From Fen-1273 sp963837815 (GTDB lineage Bacteria > Bacteroidota > Ignavibacteria > UBA10030 > UBA6906), in contig CAWIOS010000013.1 of the NCBI GenBank assembly GCA_963837815.1, positions 1,116,001 to 1,180,000 of the forward strand: DNA of 64,000 nt. Direction: 5' to 3'. The position numbers and the translations under genes were made by a program. Within the stretch, counting starts at the first letter, position 1, and every line of letters begins with the position of its first letter. Under the pieces are notes generated by a model, which had not been told where the DNA came from, made no database searches, and saw only the letters and a program-made list of their open reading frames with translations. This document shows positions 36,197-45,392 of this stretch, one piece after another.

Positions 36197-36718
36197 CTAA
36201 GCGAGGTTTGCCGAAATGTTCTTGAAGTATTCCAAATGCGCACGAGTGGATTTCTCGTCTTGCCAGTGAGTTCCTTGATACCAAGGGCTATTTTGGCAAC
36301 TCGCATACGTGAGGCCATGACATTCTCTGCAACCGAAGACCTTCGCCCGAGGTGGCAAATAGAGCTTTGAGAGTTTTCGCTGACTCGTATCAAGGGGACA
36401 CTTAAACCAGTAACGTATTCCTCCGAAGCCTGGAGATGTTGTCTGAAGGGGGAGCTCGGTCAGAACATGCTCGATTTGTCCGTCATTCGAGATTCTGTAG
36501 CTCAGGACCAGTCTGTCGCCTTTGCAGGCGAGTGACACTGATGCGAAGACATTTTCACCCAAAGTCCATTGCACTCGCCCTGAGTGTCCCGGCACCAAGT
36601 GCCCTTCTTGGCCAAGAAGAAGAATGTCTAGTGAAAGTGACTCATCAACCGTCATCTTGCGGTTAGTGGTCCGCCAAGCCCCGCTGCCATAGCCACCCAT
36701 CAGCGAGACCCTCTCCAA
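36197..36718 (-). CDS. conserved mobile-element protein of the GGYGSG type
   Basis: 173 residues starting MGGYGSGAW near residue 7, with VDESLSLDILLL, GGIRYWFKCP and CRECHGLTYASCQ. This family is common on bacterial islands and plasmids. It has paired Cys motifs (FKCP, CREC) that suggest a zinc ribbon. Its function is not known to me. It is convergent with the pentapeptide gene. Confidence 0.7.
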   Translation of the reverse strand: MERVSLMGGYGSGAWRTTNRKMTVDESLSLDILLLGQEGHLVPGHSGRVQWTLGENVFASVSLACKGDRLVLSYRISNDGQIEHVLTELPLQTTSPGFGGIRYWFKCPLDTSQRKLSKLYLPPRAKVFGCRECHGLTYASCQNSPWYQGTHWQDEKSTRAHLEYFKNISANLA

Positions 36719-37126
36719 GAGAGCGTTGTTTTCATAGATGGTATGTTGACCTGCCCGTGGTAATCATAAATGACAAGTTTCTGCAGATTTTGAGATGGCC
36801 CTTAATTGAAGAATCCAGCCCATTTACTGAGGATTTCGGATTATCGCAACGGCAGATTTCTGAACAACTGAGCATTTTGAGAGCGTTGTTAATCTCCGAG
36901 GACACGGAACCTCGTATGGGCTTTCAACCATCGATTTGCAGGCTTGCGGGTTTAACCTCTTGTCCCAAGACAAGATAGTCCCGCATTTGCTAATGACATC
37001 GGTTCCGATTTGTGCACTTACAAGCAGAGCTCAACCTCCTCTGAACCGACCAACCTAGGAGACCTCGGGATACACGTGACATCCAGGAATTACCGTTCCT
37101 ATGTTCGTCTTATTGGCGGCCCCTAT
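36719..37126. other. intergenic stretch inside the element
   Basis: About 400 bases. A 73-residue frame at 36757 has no ribosome site or family and I do not accept it. Nothing else is visible. Confidence 0.4.
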
Positions 37127-37345
37127 CTATCCATCTATTCCGGTCTTGTGCATTACATCCAGCACCTTTTCTGCGGCTCGTGAGAAGTCTCGGAGAGCTC
37201 TGTAGAACTGCTTGAGCTGCTCACTTGACACTCCGTGCTCTATAAACCCTTCAAATGCAGCGCTTGTGAGCTGCTCATCGAGGCTTACGATTTTCTCCAC
37301 CAAGGTGCTCTCATTGGCCCCCTGCAGCAGCGGGTTCTTTCTCAT
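37127..37345 (-). CDS. small hypothetical protein, third gene of an unknown operon
   Basis: 72 residues (start MRKNPLLQGANESTLVEKI), mostly helical, family unknown. The start at 37345 has a GGGGGA site nine bases before it and lies inside the 3' end of the gene at 37311, so translation is coupled. A longer frame to 37489 overlaps that gene fully and lacks a site. Confidence 0.5.
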   Translation of the reverse strand: MRKNPLLQGANESTLVEKIVSLDEQLTSAAFEGFIEHGVSSEQLKQFYRALRDFSRAAEKVLDVMHKTGIDG

Positions 37346-37790
37346 CAAGAATTTCCCCCGTCCTGAAATCGACCTTTGCCTTCCGTTTTGGCAGCTTTTT
37401 CTCACCACTGTCTTGTATAACTGTATAAACCGTATAGTCGTTACGTTGTTCAGCTTGTTGTCCTTTATGGGCAGCAAGGAACTCTGCAACTGCAGTGCGG
37501 TGCCTGTCGTCTAATAATATAAACATCTCTTGCGTCCACGTCCTCAATTCCTCAAGTGCAACAACCAACCACACTGCGGATTTGAAGCACATCCTCACGG
37601 AGTCACCGTTGTGGTGAATCGTCAGATTGACCGTTGGCAAGAAGTTGCTGTCGGGTGTGTCGGCAATCCAAACCGATGCGGTGAACGTATAATTCGGATT
37701 GACCTCAAATTTCTTATGGCGCAAGACTTTCTTAGGGATAAATCTTCCTTTCCTTTTCCTTAGTACAGCATCGTAGCGGTCCTGTTTCAT
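37311..37790 (-). CDS. hypothetical protein, second gene of an unknown operon
   Basis: 159 residues, basic N-terminus (MKQDRYDAVLRKRKGRFIPKK), then a predicted beta/alpha domain and a Pro/Ala tail. No family is recognised. Its start overlaps the stop of the gene at 37787 (ATGA-type), which marks an operon of three small genes. Confidence 0.6.
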   Translation of the reverse strand: MKQDRYDAVLRKRKGRFIPKKVLRHKKFEVNPNYTFTASVWIADTPDSNFLPTVNLTIHHNGDSVRMCFKSAVWLVVALEELRTWTQEMFILLDDRHRTAVAEFLAAHKGQQAEQRNDYTVYTVIQDSGEKKLPKRKAKVDFRTGEILDEKEPAAAGGQ

Positions 37791-38188
37791 TGGCCCTGCT
37801 CCTGAGGGAAACTAAGCTGAAGTTGACAATTTCCCTTCCCTCCGTGGTTGAAGGCGCTGAGAGACAGAAAAACCTGAGGTTCATACCCCGGGAAATTCCG
37901 AATCGTCCCTGATTCGACCAGTGCCTTCCTTGAGGCTGTGAGAGTCTCCTCCGGAAGGTGAATGACCCACTGGTCGAAGCTCTCTGAGGCCGCGATGACA
38001 GCAGCCAGCCCATAGGCATCAAGTGACCGGAGAAGGTGTTTCCGTGGGTCCCTGCGACAATGGAGAGTCCTACCTTCAAGCCATCCAATTGCATTCAACC
38101 CCTTGCCTGGCACTTTCAGGAAAACAGTGCCGGTTGGCGCAATTACCGCTTGCGCTTGGGTAAAAGAATTCGTAACTTGTTTCTGCAT
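37787..38188 (-). CDS. hypothetical protein, first gene of an unknown operon
   Basis: 133 residues with no recognised domain (VFLKVPGKGLNAIGWLEGRT; HLLRSLDAYGLAAVIAASES). The AGGAGGTATATC ribosome site is the strongest in the element. Together with the two genes behind it, it may form a replication, excision or regulatory module of the element; this is a guess from position only. Confidence 0.6.
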   Translation of the reverse strand: MQKQVTNSFTQAQAVIAPTGTVFLKVPGKGLNAIGWLEGRTLHCRRDPRKHLLRSLDAYGLAAVIAASESFDQWVIHLPEETLTASRKALVESGTIRNFPGYEPQVFLSLSAFNHGGKGNCQLQLSFPQEQGQ

Positions 38189-38422
38189 GATATACCTCCT
38201 GGGCCGCCGGCAAGCGGCCCTTTCTTTTGTCTGCTATCATCCAGATAACAGAGAAGCCCGCTACTGACTGGAACTCTGGTCGTGACTCCTGAGTAGGTCA
38301 GTTTTGGGCTTCAAATTGAAAACGCTGTGAGCGAGTTCCTCACCCAGAAGTCACAGCGGGCAATTAAAGGGTGGAATTATGGGGGGAGATTGCTAAGGTG
38401 ATGGGTGGAAGGTGGGTGGAAA

Positions 38423-39661
38423 TCAACGAGTTATTCCAGGCCTCTTCTGTTTCTTCTTATCCCTGAGCTTTTGCCCCGCATTGCATCGGAGAGAATCCCG
38501 CTTACGTTTCCACTCAGGATTGAGTGTTGGTGTGCGGTATTTGGTCTTCTCGCCGCTGAATTGGGTAATCTCTGGAAAGAACTTCAAAACAGCTTGACCC
38601 GCAATCGACTGAAGCTTTTCCTGAGGGTTATCCTTTTTCTTTTGTTTGTAAACCCATCCAACAGCATCCCTCGTCCTCTCTCTGTCACTCGCTGACGCCC
38701 TGCCTCTACCAACGTCCGGATGTTGTGATTCGACGGCTGTAAGAGGTCGCGTGTCTGCTACCGCTTGCTTTTGTTTTAACAATCCTCGCAAGGTTGGCAG
38801 CCAAACCTCATTCTCTCTTTTTTGGAAGTCCTCTCTTGAGAGCTTCGCAGCTTGCACTTGTTCGTCATTAGGAAGTTCGAACTTTGCACCGAATTCGCCA
38901 AGCAACCGATTCATGACGTATTTTGTTTCTTCTGATAACCCTCTCCGCCATGTCAACCTTAATTGCTTCAAACGCGCGGCCATGAAAGTCTCACATCGCT
39001 TGGGGTTCAACTTCTCGACAAACATTTTGATGAAATTCTCTTCGTTTTCTAAGCACTTTATGAGCTTGTCAAGCGTGAAGAAAGGTTCCACGTCGTTGAC
39101 CAAAGAGTAGTACACTTCTTTGGGGTCTTCGCTAAGTTGCTTCGCCACATCTTGAATGCTCCGCCATACCTCTCTTCGTAGAAGGGGGATAGTCAGCACG
39201 AGAATGTCTTTCACCTCATGACTCAAGGTGTGTAACGAATCTGTCTGTTTGTTCTTGGCCCTCAGAGCCCCCACCAGAATTTCGATTTTTCGCTGTTCGT
39301 TTCTCGCTTGTTTCTTCGCCTCAGCCACAGTCACGATTTCCTCTCTCGATGGCAAAGGCATCTCAAAGAATAAATCGAGTCTCCCTTCGTGATGGAATGC
39401 AGCATGAATCTCAGAGGTGAGCACTTGAACTCGTAGTGACTCAATCCAACCCTGGAGTTCCAGTAATTGGTCCCCTTGAGCCCCTGGCAGTTCGTTCAAT
39501 GCGCTCTGAAGTTCTGCTTTGGCCCTATCTGCTTCAGCTTTGGGAAAGTCACATTTAAGTCGCACCCGCCTGATTCTCTTGTATGGGGTAAGATACTCTA
39601 CTAACAATCCTGTCGGCTCTTCTTCGCGAACCCACAATAAGTAGCCCGCAATCTTCTCCAT
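38423..39661 (-). CDS. hypothetical 412-residue protein
   Basis: A soluble, charged, largely helical protein with Lys/Arg-rich segments (KKQARNEQRKIEILVG; WKRKRDSLRC) and a basic tail DKKKQKRPGITR. No motif for a relaxase, helicase or primase is visible. Its place upstream of the three-gene operon, on the same strand, suggests a shared element function. DNA binding is possible from its charge. Confidence 0.6.
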   Translation of the reverse strand: MEKIAGYLLWVREEEPTGLLVEYLTPYKRIRRVRLKCDFPKAEADRAKAELQSALNELPGAQGDQLLELQGWIESLRVQVLTSEIHAAFHHEGRLDLFFEMPLPSREEIVTVAEAKKQARNEQRKIEILVGALRAKNKQTDSLHTLSHEVKDILVLTIPLLRREVWRSIQDVAKQLSEDPKEVYYSLVNDVEPFFTLDKLIKCLENEENFIKMFVEKLNPKRCETFMAARLKQLRLTWRRGLSEETKYVMNRLLGEFGAKFELPNDEQVQAAKLSREDFQKRENEVWLPTLRGLLKQKQAVADTRPLTAVESQHPDVGRGRASASDRERTRDAVGWVYKQKKKDNPQEKLQSIAGQAVLKFFPEITQFSGEKTKYRTPTLNPEWKRKRDSLRCNAGQKLRDKKKQKRPGITR

Positions 39662-40310
39662 TGCTCTTTACGCATCAGAAAATAGAAGCGCCTCACCCGT
39701 CCAGACTGTTAGCACGGCCTCCCGCTCAAGCGGGAAGGTAAGGCACTTCATCTGGTACATCTTTTACATCTTGTACGCCGATGTCTTACAATAAACCGCC
39801 CTCTGACGAAATCATCGTAGTATAGACCTCCCTCCGTTCTCACGAACCAGTACTATCGGACAAGGGGGATTCGAGGGACAGCACCTACTACGTCTTGAAT
39901 TTGAATGGGTGGCATGATTCCACTGGGGATTGCGAAAAGGAGCGGGAGAGCAGGAACCTGTATCGACGACGGTGGAAGTTAGAAACATGTGAAGCCATAA
40001 GCAACAGACCCGTATCTACCGTTTGGCTTTAGGGAGTGGGTTCGCCCTTAAACCCCCATGCATACGAAAAGCCCGCGGAAGACCTATGATTCGACCCTAC
40101 TATGTAGCTACGATTCGAGTCGTGTTGACTCTCCCGAACAGGGTGGTTATCTTCTTTTTTCTTGCCTTCCCTTTTTCACTTCAACTCCCGAGACACCATG
40201 CCTCGTGAGCTAATTCGCCATTCGTCGACTTTAGAACCGACACATATTTCACTCTCTTTCGAGACAGCACTCACATCAACCTCGATGAGCATCCCACATA
40301 GGACGCCGTT
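39662..40310. other. intergenic region between the 412-residue gene and the PARIS-like pair
   Basis: About 650 bases with divergent genes on both sides, so promoters for both lie here. A 61-residue frame at 40023 lacks support. The AGGA at 40293-40296 is a likely ribosome site for the ATPase gene. No clear hairpin or repeat is seen. Confidence 0.45.
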
Positions 40311-41513
40311 ATGGCCCACATTGTAGAATTCGAAATCCTAGGTCTCGCTGGACGAAAAGACCCAGTCCAATTCAAGTTGAACCGAGACATCAATGTTTTC
40401 TTTGGCGCAAATGGAGTTGGCAAAACCTCATTGCTGCGAATTCTAGAGTCCGCGCTCAGCCAAGATGCCGATAGTATAGCATCCGTACCCTTCAAGTCCG
40501 CACGGGTACAAATCTATTCCGTCAGCTACGGGAGGACGTTCACGTATACAATTGAGAAGCCTGCCCCAACAACCATACAAGCGCCTGTCCAAGAAATTCA
40601 ATTGCAACCACAGCAAGAACTGATGACCACCATCCGAACTGGTTGGATTCAGGCGGGGCAATCATATGCTACGCGGCTCTTCGACAAGTGGCATTGGACG
40701 TTAAAGGAGTCTGACTTCACTGCAGATGTCGGCGGTGGATGGAATCATGCCTGGCTTCCAACCTCTCGGCTTTACTTAAGTCCCGATGTTGACATGTTTC
40801 CCGGTTCAGTTGGAGCCTACTCTACTATCTCGGAATCTGTCCTAGATTCTCAGTTCGGAAAGTCGCTAAGCCGATTGTGGTCAAGCTATTCTGCTCAACT
40901 CCTCAGTAACATCAGAAAGGCTCAAGAAAAGGGGCTCACGAACATCTTGCTTGCTGTAATTAATCCGCCGAAGCCAACTTCAATAGAATCCAAAGAAAGT
41001 ATTCCTCGCGAACGAGCCTACAACCTCCTCTCTGCATTTCTCAACCGAATGGGTGAATCGACGGCTCTCGGAACAAAAGAGGATTTCTTTGCGAGATATA
41101 ATTCTCAACTTGCTTCGGTATCATCTGACATAAGCAGCGTTGAAGTAGAAATCGAAAAGGCGGCTGCTCCCCGTCGCAGGTTAGAGGAACTCGTTCGCCA
41201 AATGTTTAGTGGTCCGAAAGCACTTAAGTTCTCCGACACTGCGATACAGGTGCTAAGCACCGAGGGTCAGGATATCGGCCTTGCATCCCTCTCATCTGGG
41301 GAAAAGCATGTTCTTCGTATTTTCGCTGAAGCCCTTACTGTTAACGAGAGTTCTCTGTTAATAGACGAACCGGAAATTTCGTTGCATGTCGACTGGCAAA
41401 GACGACTAGTGGCTTCATTAGTACTTCTGAATCCGGGATGCCAGCTGGTTGTGGCTACCCACTCTCCCGAGGTAATGGCCGAAATCCCCGACGAGAAAAT
41501 ATTCAAGATATGA
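40311..41513 (+). CDS. AAA/ABC-type ATPase, AriA-like component of a PARIS-type defence pair
   Basis: 400 residues. Walker A GANGVGKTS lies at 32-40, an ABC-like signature LASLSSGEKHVLRIF near 325, Walker B SLLIDEPEISLH, and a His switch VVATHSPEVM near the end. This is the AAA_15/AAA_21 (SMC/OLD-like) build. It overlaps the DUF4435 gene by four bases (ATGA). In PARIS, AriA forms an ATPase scaffold that holds the AriB nuclease and releases it when a phage anti-restriction protein is sensed. It is slightly shorter than described AriA proteins. The alternative is another ATPase + DUF4435 system. Confidence 0.78.
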   Translation: MAHIVEFEILGLAGRKDPVQFKLNRDINVFFGANGVGKTSLLRILESALSQDADSIASVPFKSARVQIYSVSYGRTFTYTIEKPAPTTIQAPVQEIQLQPQQELMTTIRTGWIQAGQSYATRLFDKWHWTLKESDFTADVGGGWNHAWLPTSRLYLSPDVDMFPGSVGAYSTISESVLDSQFGKSLSRLWSSYSAQLLSNIRKAQEKGLTNILLAVINPPKPTSIESKESIPRERAYNLLSAFLNRMGESTALGTKEDFFARYNSQLASVSSDISSVEVEIEKAAAPRRRLEELVRQMFSGPKALKFSDTAIQVLSTEGQDIGLASLSSGEKHVLRIFAEALTVNESSLLIDEPEISLHVDWQRRLVASLVLLNPGCQLVVATHSPEVMAEIPDEKIFKI

Positions 41514-42442
41514 AAGAGAACCGATTGCGGTTTTCGAGGGAGGCTCAAGCTCGGATGCTAGAAATGACGCTTGTCAACGTAGTAATCTACGTCGAAGGGA
41601 AGTCCGACCGATTTTTTTACGATAGAATTGCTGCACTTGTCTGCAATCGACTTGGAATCGCATATCAAATCCGCAGCGGAGAAGAAATTGACGGAGCTGC
41701 CGGAGGGAAGCAGGTCCTATTGGCTTTCTTCGAAGTGCTTAGAGCTCAGAACAAACTCCAAGGATACATGGGTAAATCCGCGTGTGCCTTCTTTTTCCTA
41801 GACAAAGACATCGACGACCTCAAAGGGACTCTGGTCCAATCAGATTATTTGGTGTATACTTCGCCATATCATTATGAGAACTACCTGTTTATGTGGGGAG
41901 ATGTCCTCACTGCAGCGGCAAGCGTTTCTGATTTAGACCGTGGTACGGTTGAGGAGGCAATTGGTGATACTGCAACATGGAGAAGAGATGCGGCAGTAAC
42001 GTGGAAAGAATGGGTGGTTTTGTGTGCGCTCTCGGAAACGGCGAACGTGAATGTGGGTGCAGGATATCATTCTACTTCGCGTATTCACCAAGGCGGTTTC
42101 GGTGAAATTGACGAGGCGAGACTGGATTTCATCCGCACCGGGTTTGCAGGTGCCTTAGGTATCACGCCTGCAGAATATAGTGCGCGCGAAAAGTTAATGA
42201 GGGAATTAGTCGATAGGATATATGAGGCGAACAATTACGATTCAGTGTTCAAAGGCAAGTGGTACGCCAATCTATTGATAGCGAGGCTAAAGAGGGCCCG
42301 CCATCCAACAAAGCACAGTATTGACAATATCTCGACACATATTTGCCCTGTGTTACTTGCCACACTCGATTTTTCACAACCCTGGTCAATTCATCTTCGT
42401 ACTCCTCTGGAGTCGGCAATCGGAAACATCTTAAGAGCCTAG
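41510..42442 (+). CDS. DUF4435 (TOPRIM-like) protein, AriB-like effector of a PARIS-type pair
   Basis: 310 residues. Acidic residues expected of a TOPRIM-like nuclease are present: Glu29 in IYVEGKSD, Asp98/Asp100 in FFFLDKDIDD, then YHYENYLF near 120, all hallmarks of DUF4435. The start at 41510 overlaps the ATPase stop, giving coupled translation and fixed stoichiometry. In PARIS, AriB is the effector, which cuts host tRNA on activation. Here that role is inferred from gene order and domains. No methylase or other restriction gene is beside it on the element. Confidence 0.75.
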   Translation: MKENRLRFSREAQARMLEMTLVNVVIYVEGKSDRFFYDRIAALVCNRLGIAYQIRSGEEIDGAAGGKQVLLAFFEVLRAQNKLQGYMGKSACAFFFLDKDIDDLKGTLVQSDYLVYTSPYHYENYLFMWGDVLTAAASVSDLDRGTVEEAIGDTATWRRDAAVTWKEWVVLCALSETANVNVGAGYHSTSRIHQGGFGEIDEARLDFIRTGFAGALGITPAEYSAREKLMRELVDRIYEANNYDSVFKGKWYANLLIARLKRARHPTKHSIDNISTHICPVLLATLDFSQPWSIHLRTPLESAIGNILRA

Positions 42443-42669
42443 TCTCTCCCAAGGAAGACGTCAGCTCTATGTTGTGGCCTATTCCAAATAGTTACAAATT
42501 AATTCGTTGAGATTACTCCACGTTGGCATCAACCAGCCACTAGGTCAATGAGGCTTCTGACAACCCTCAGCGTGAGGAGCTTCTCTGATATTTGTAGTGT
42601 CAACGGTGAGCCCTGTTCATTGCGCATACCTGGGTTCAAGCCAATAGCTGTGAACGCTTCGAAAGCGGA

Positions 42670-42999
42670 TTAATTCCCGTTTCCTTCTTTGGGACCGACT
42701 ACCAGCTTGATGAAAGCCTCTTTTCGTTGCTCGATGGATGACCTGGGATTTTGAGAGACAATCTGTTTGTAAGCGTCGGCTATTTGTTGCCATACTGCGA
42801 TTTCACTTGCCGGATTCACGTCTCGCCGGAAATTTAGAAGGACCTCTTCAAATGATACTGCGAACAATGTCCCCAATTCACTAAATGTATCAAAGATTTG
42901 ATGTAGTTGTTCCTCCTGGGAGGCTGGAAGGGAGGCGTGACGGATGGGTCCTTTGCTTATTTCCGAAATTGGATAACGTCCCCGTCTTAATTTTCCCAT
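42670..42999 (-). CDS. small hypothetical protein
   Basis: 109 residues (start MGKLRRGRYPISEISKGPI) with a helical middle part (QIFDTFSELGTLFAVSFEEV). The start at 42999 follows GAAGGG; a longer frame to 43197 has no site. No family is recognised. It is convergent with the PARIS-like pair and could, by position only, be an unrelated island gene. Confidence 0.5.
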   Translation of the reverse strand: MGKLRRGRYPISEISKGPIRHASLPASQEEQLHQIFDTFSELGTLFAVSFEEVLLNFRRDVNPASEIAVWQQIADAYKQIVSQNPRSSIEQRKEAFIKLVVGPKEGNGN

Positions 43000-43103
43000 A
43001 GGCCCTTCGTGATGATGTTGGATGGTGCTGGTTGGATTTACGAACCCATTGGGAAATCTCATAATTGAGTTCCACACAGGGGGCGAGACCTTTCTACGCC
43101 CAA

Positions 43104-43150
43104 GGAAACGGGACTCCGGCGAACGGCATTCGCATTCAATTTCGGGTCCT
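43104..43150 (+). repeat. imperfect direct repeat, left copy
   Basis: About 47 bases containing ACGGGACTCC and TTTCGGGTCCT resemble 44223-44272 (ACGGGACTCC and TTTTGGGTCCT). The two copies flank the cytochrome-like lipoprotein gene in direct orientation and may mark the ends of a past insertion or duplicated gene ends. Confidence 0.4.
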
Positions 43151-43292
43151 GCGATTCGAGTGCCATCCCTCGCTCTGAATAGTCTGTGTAAACGCAAACT
43201 TCTTTCCTAGGTAAGGAGGTGCCTTTCCGGGTTGCCTTGGCAATCAAATCGACGGCTGACAGAGGCTCGTGGTGTGCGGACGCACATCAAAA

Positions 43293-43982
43293 CTAGTTGT
43301 CTTTTGCTCCTTCGAGAACCCATACCCGAATACCGCCTATCTGGTTTTGGTTTAGTGGGAAGTAGGCAGAAGGCATTCTCGGACCCACCGCTCCCTCTAT
43401 GCGCAGTACAAGAGTGCTGGCATCCGGCTTTCCAGGGACGACGACCCCCGGCACAGTCAAAACCGCATGTCCGTAGTCGGTGAGGTCCAAGTCACTCTGG
43501 TGCGCTCCATTGTCGTGACACCCTGAGGCAGTGCAGGCCTGGTTGAAGAGCGGCTGGACTTGACCGGAATAGCTGACGTTGTTGTTCGGAAAGACTACAT
43601 TTGACGGAGATACACTAACCAAGATACTAACCGTGTCACTCCATGGCCCGCTACCGTAGGAGTTAGCAGCCCTGACCCGATAGTAGTAAATATGCCCGAG
43701 TGGTTTCGCGCTTTCTTGCACCGCTGTGTCGGGACCAACGTAGTCTACAGTACTCGATGCAAAGGAAGCCGAGGTATCTTCTTGAAGGGTATAAGTTGAT
43801 GCATTGGCAATCGGATGCCAGCTAACGTGATAGTTCCCCGTTTGGGAAGTGTCCTGTAGAATTATTACGGGTCGGGACAGTGGAAAGGAAAGGGGCGTCG
43901 GTTGCAGAATAATATTCGTTTCGTTCTTGCACGAGATTCCTACAATGAGAAAGAACGTGATGGAACCAATGATACGCTTCAT
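43293..43982 (-). CDS. lipoprotein with fibronectin III and cytochrome-c-like domain
   Basis: 229 residues. The lipoprotein signal IIGSITFFLIVGISC is followed by an FN3-like domain (YHVSWHPIANASTYTL) and a C-terminal domain with one CxxxxCH-like haem site (CTASGCHDN) and the pattern PGKPDASTLVLRI...MP of Planctomycete-type cytochrome C domains. The start at 43982 has an AGGA site. It is probably outer-membrane anchored. Why an island carries it is unclear. Confidence 0.65.
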   Translation of the reverse strand: MKRIIGSITFFLIVGISCKNETNIILQPTPLSFPLSRPVIILQDTSQTGNYHVSWHPIANASTYTLQEDTSASFASSTVDYVGPDTAVQESAKPLGHIYYYRVRAANSYGSGPWSDTVSILVSVSPSNVVFPNNNVSYSGQVQPLFNQACTASGCHDNGAHQSDLDLTDYGHAVLTVPGVVVPGKPDASTLVLRIEGAVGPRMPSAYFPLNQNQIGGIRVWVLEGAKDN

Positions 43983-44222
43983 CACAGTTCCTCCAATTCT
44001 TTCGAAGGTGCAAAAATACAATTAGGAAGGGTCGCCTGGGCCGCGGAACGTGACACTTTGAGTGCACTTCCCACAAGATACCCTCTGTGGTATCCGTAGT
44101 CAAGTAAGCCGGTCTCCCCAGACTATGACTCCCCAGACTATGAACAGTACAAACCTGTCAATTGCCGGGATACTTCTCCGGAGAATCGTAGTCCAACTGC
44201 GACAAGGGCCTAATATCGCATG

Positions 44223-44272
44223 ACAGGAACGGGACTCCCGCAAACGGGTTTTTCATCCGATTTTGGGTCCTC
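44223..44272 (+). repeat. imperfect direct repeat, right copy
   Basis: Partner of the repeat at 43104-43150, about 1.1 kb away in the same orientation. Confidence 0.4.
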
Positions 44273-44287
44273 CAAATCATGGTCGGA

Positions 44288-45319
44288 CTAGTTCGTCGAT
44301 ACGGATATCCGTTCCACCTCTGCCCGCAGTTCGCTCGGCTGCAGATGGGAGTAAATTTGGGTCACACTCGCGCTAGAATGCCCCAGGAGCTTCTGTATTG
44401 CATAGAGGGACACTCCGTCTTGGGCAAGCCAACTCGCAAACGTATGCCTTGTGCTGTGGAAGTGGAGCCGATGGTCCAGACCAGCGATGCGGACGCTCCG
44501 CTTGAATGCCTTGCTCACCCTTTTGGGGTCGCATGGGGCCCCGCCTTCATGGAAAACGAGTTCCGATTCGACCGACATCGTTCTCCGTCGCTCTGATAAC
44601 GTCCGGAATAGACCTTCGTTCATCGGAATTACACGCATGCGTCTGTTCTTGGTGGTAAAACGCTCTGAATTCTGAATTGTGAGGACACGCCGGCCAAAAT
44701 CCACATCAGACCAAGAGAGTGCAAGTAGTTCACCCAGCCTCAGACCCGATGACACTGCACACACGACAAGGTCCCTCAAATCCTGACTTGGGATGGCGCT
44801 CAGCAGGACCACAAATTCCGTCCGGGACAGGAAGACAGGGAGAATTTCAGGAACTCTCGGTTTGTCGACCGACCGGAACGGGTTCGAAGAGATATGTCCC
44901 CAGCGCTTTGCGGTTTCAAAAGCTGCGGCTAAGGCGATGTAGTACTTCCGGGCCGTCCACGCGGAAGCCTCTTCCCTCTTCCTTGACAGGAAGAGTTCTA
45001 TATCTCGTACTTCTATCAAGTGGAGGGGTCGGTCCCCGACAATTCGCAGGAATTCCGCCAGAGCGGTCGCGTCACTCTCTGCCGTCTTTCGAGTGTGGAT
45101 GCTTCGGGTGTGTTCAATGTAGGCACGGGCGAACTCTGAAAGTAATACTCTCTTAAGCTTGGTTTTCCGTTCATGGTCCGCTTGCTTGAACGACTGGAGA
45201 AATTTCAGCGCTTGAGGTTTGAGCCGACACCGCGTAGAGACCGCTCGGCGCTTGCCTAGTTCATCGTTGTAGAAGAGGTAATAGATGCCAGCGGAAGATT
45301 TGGAAAGGAACATCGCCAA
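44288..45319 (-). CDS. int: tyrosine-type site-specific integrase
   Basis: 343 residues with an N-terminal SAM-like domain and a catalytic domain. The catalytic residues are Arg in SSGLRLGELLAL, His-x-x-Arg in HSTRHTFASW, His in LLGHSSA and Tyr in TQIYSHL. It would excise and integrate the element at tRNA-Ser. Its start lies 73 bases from the right attachment core, with one arm-type repeat between them. A closely related integrase, broken by an IS3 element, begins at the right edge of the window. Confidence 0.92.
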   Translation of the reverse strand: MAMFLSKSSAGIYYLFYNDELGKRRAVSTRCRLKPQALKFLQSFKQADHERKTKLKRVLLSEFARAYIEHTRSIHTRKTAESDATALAEFLRIVGDRPLHLIEVRDIELFLSRKREEASAWTARKYYIALAAAFETAKRWGHISSNPFRSVDKPRVPEILPVFLSRTEFVVLLSAIPSQDLRDLVVCAVSSGLRLGELLALSWSDVDFGRRVLTIQNSERFTTKNRRMRVIPMNEGLFRTLSERRRTMSVESELVFHEGGAPCDPKRVSKAFKRSVRIAGLDHRLHFHSTRHTFASWLAQDGVSLYAIQKLLGHSSASVTQIYSHLQPSELRAEVERISVSTN

Positions 45320-45337
45320 CCCCCTTTTCAGGGGTCG

Positions 45338-45361
45338 GCAGTACAGAGTTTAGTGCAGAGT
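45338..45361 (+). repeat. arm-type repeat near the right end
   Basis: Partner of 34021-34044 (one mismatch), same orientation, 31 bases inside the right core and just upstream of the integrase start. Confidence 0.65.
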
Positions 45362-45392
45362 TTGAGGCTGTGGATTGAGATTTTGCAGAATT

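Noticed and set aside
36757..36978. 73-codon plus-strand frame
   Set aside because: No ribosome site, no family, isolated in an intergenic stretch.
40023..40208. 61-codon plus-strand frame
   Set aside because: No support beyond being open; hydrophobic patch looks accidental.
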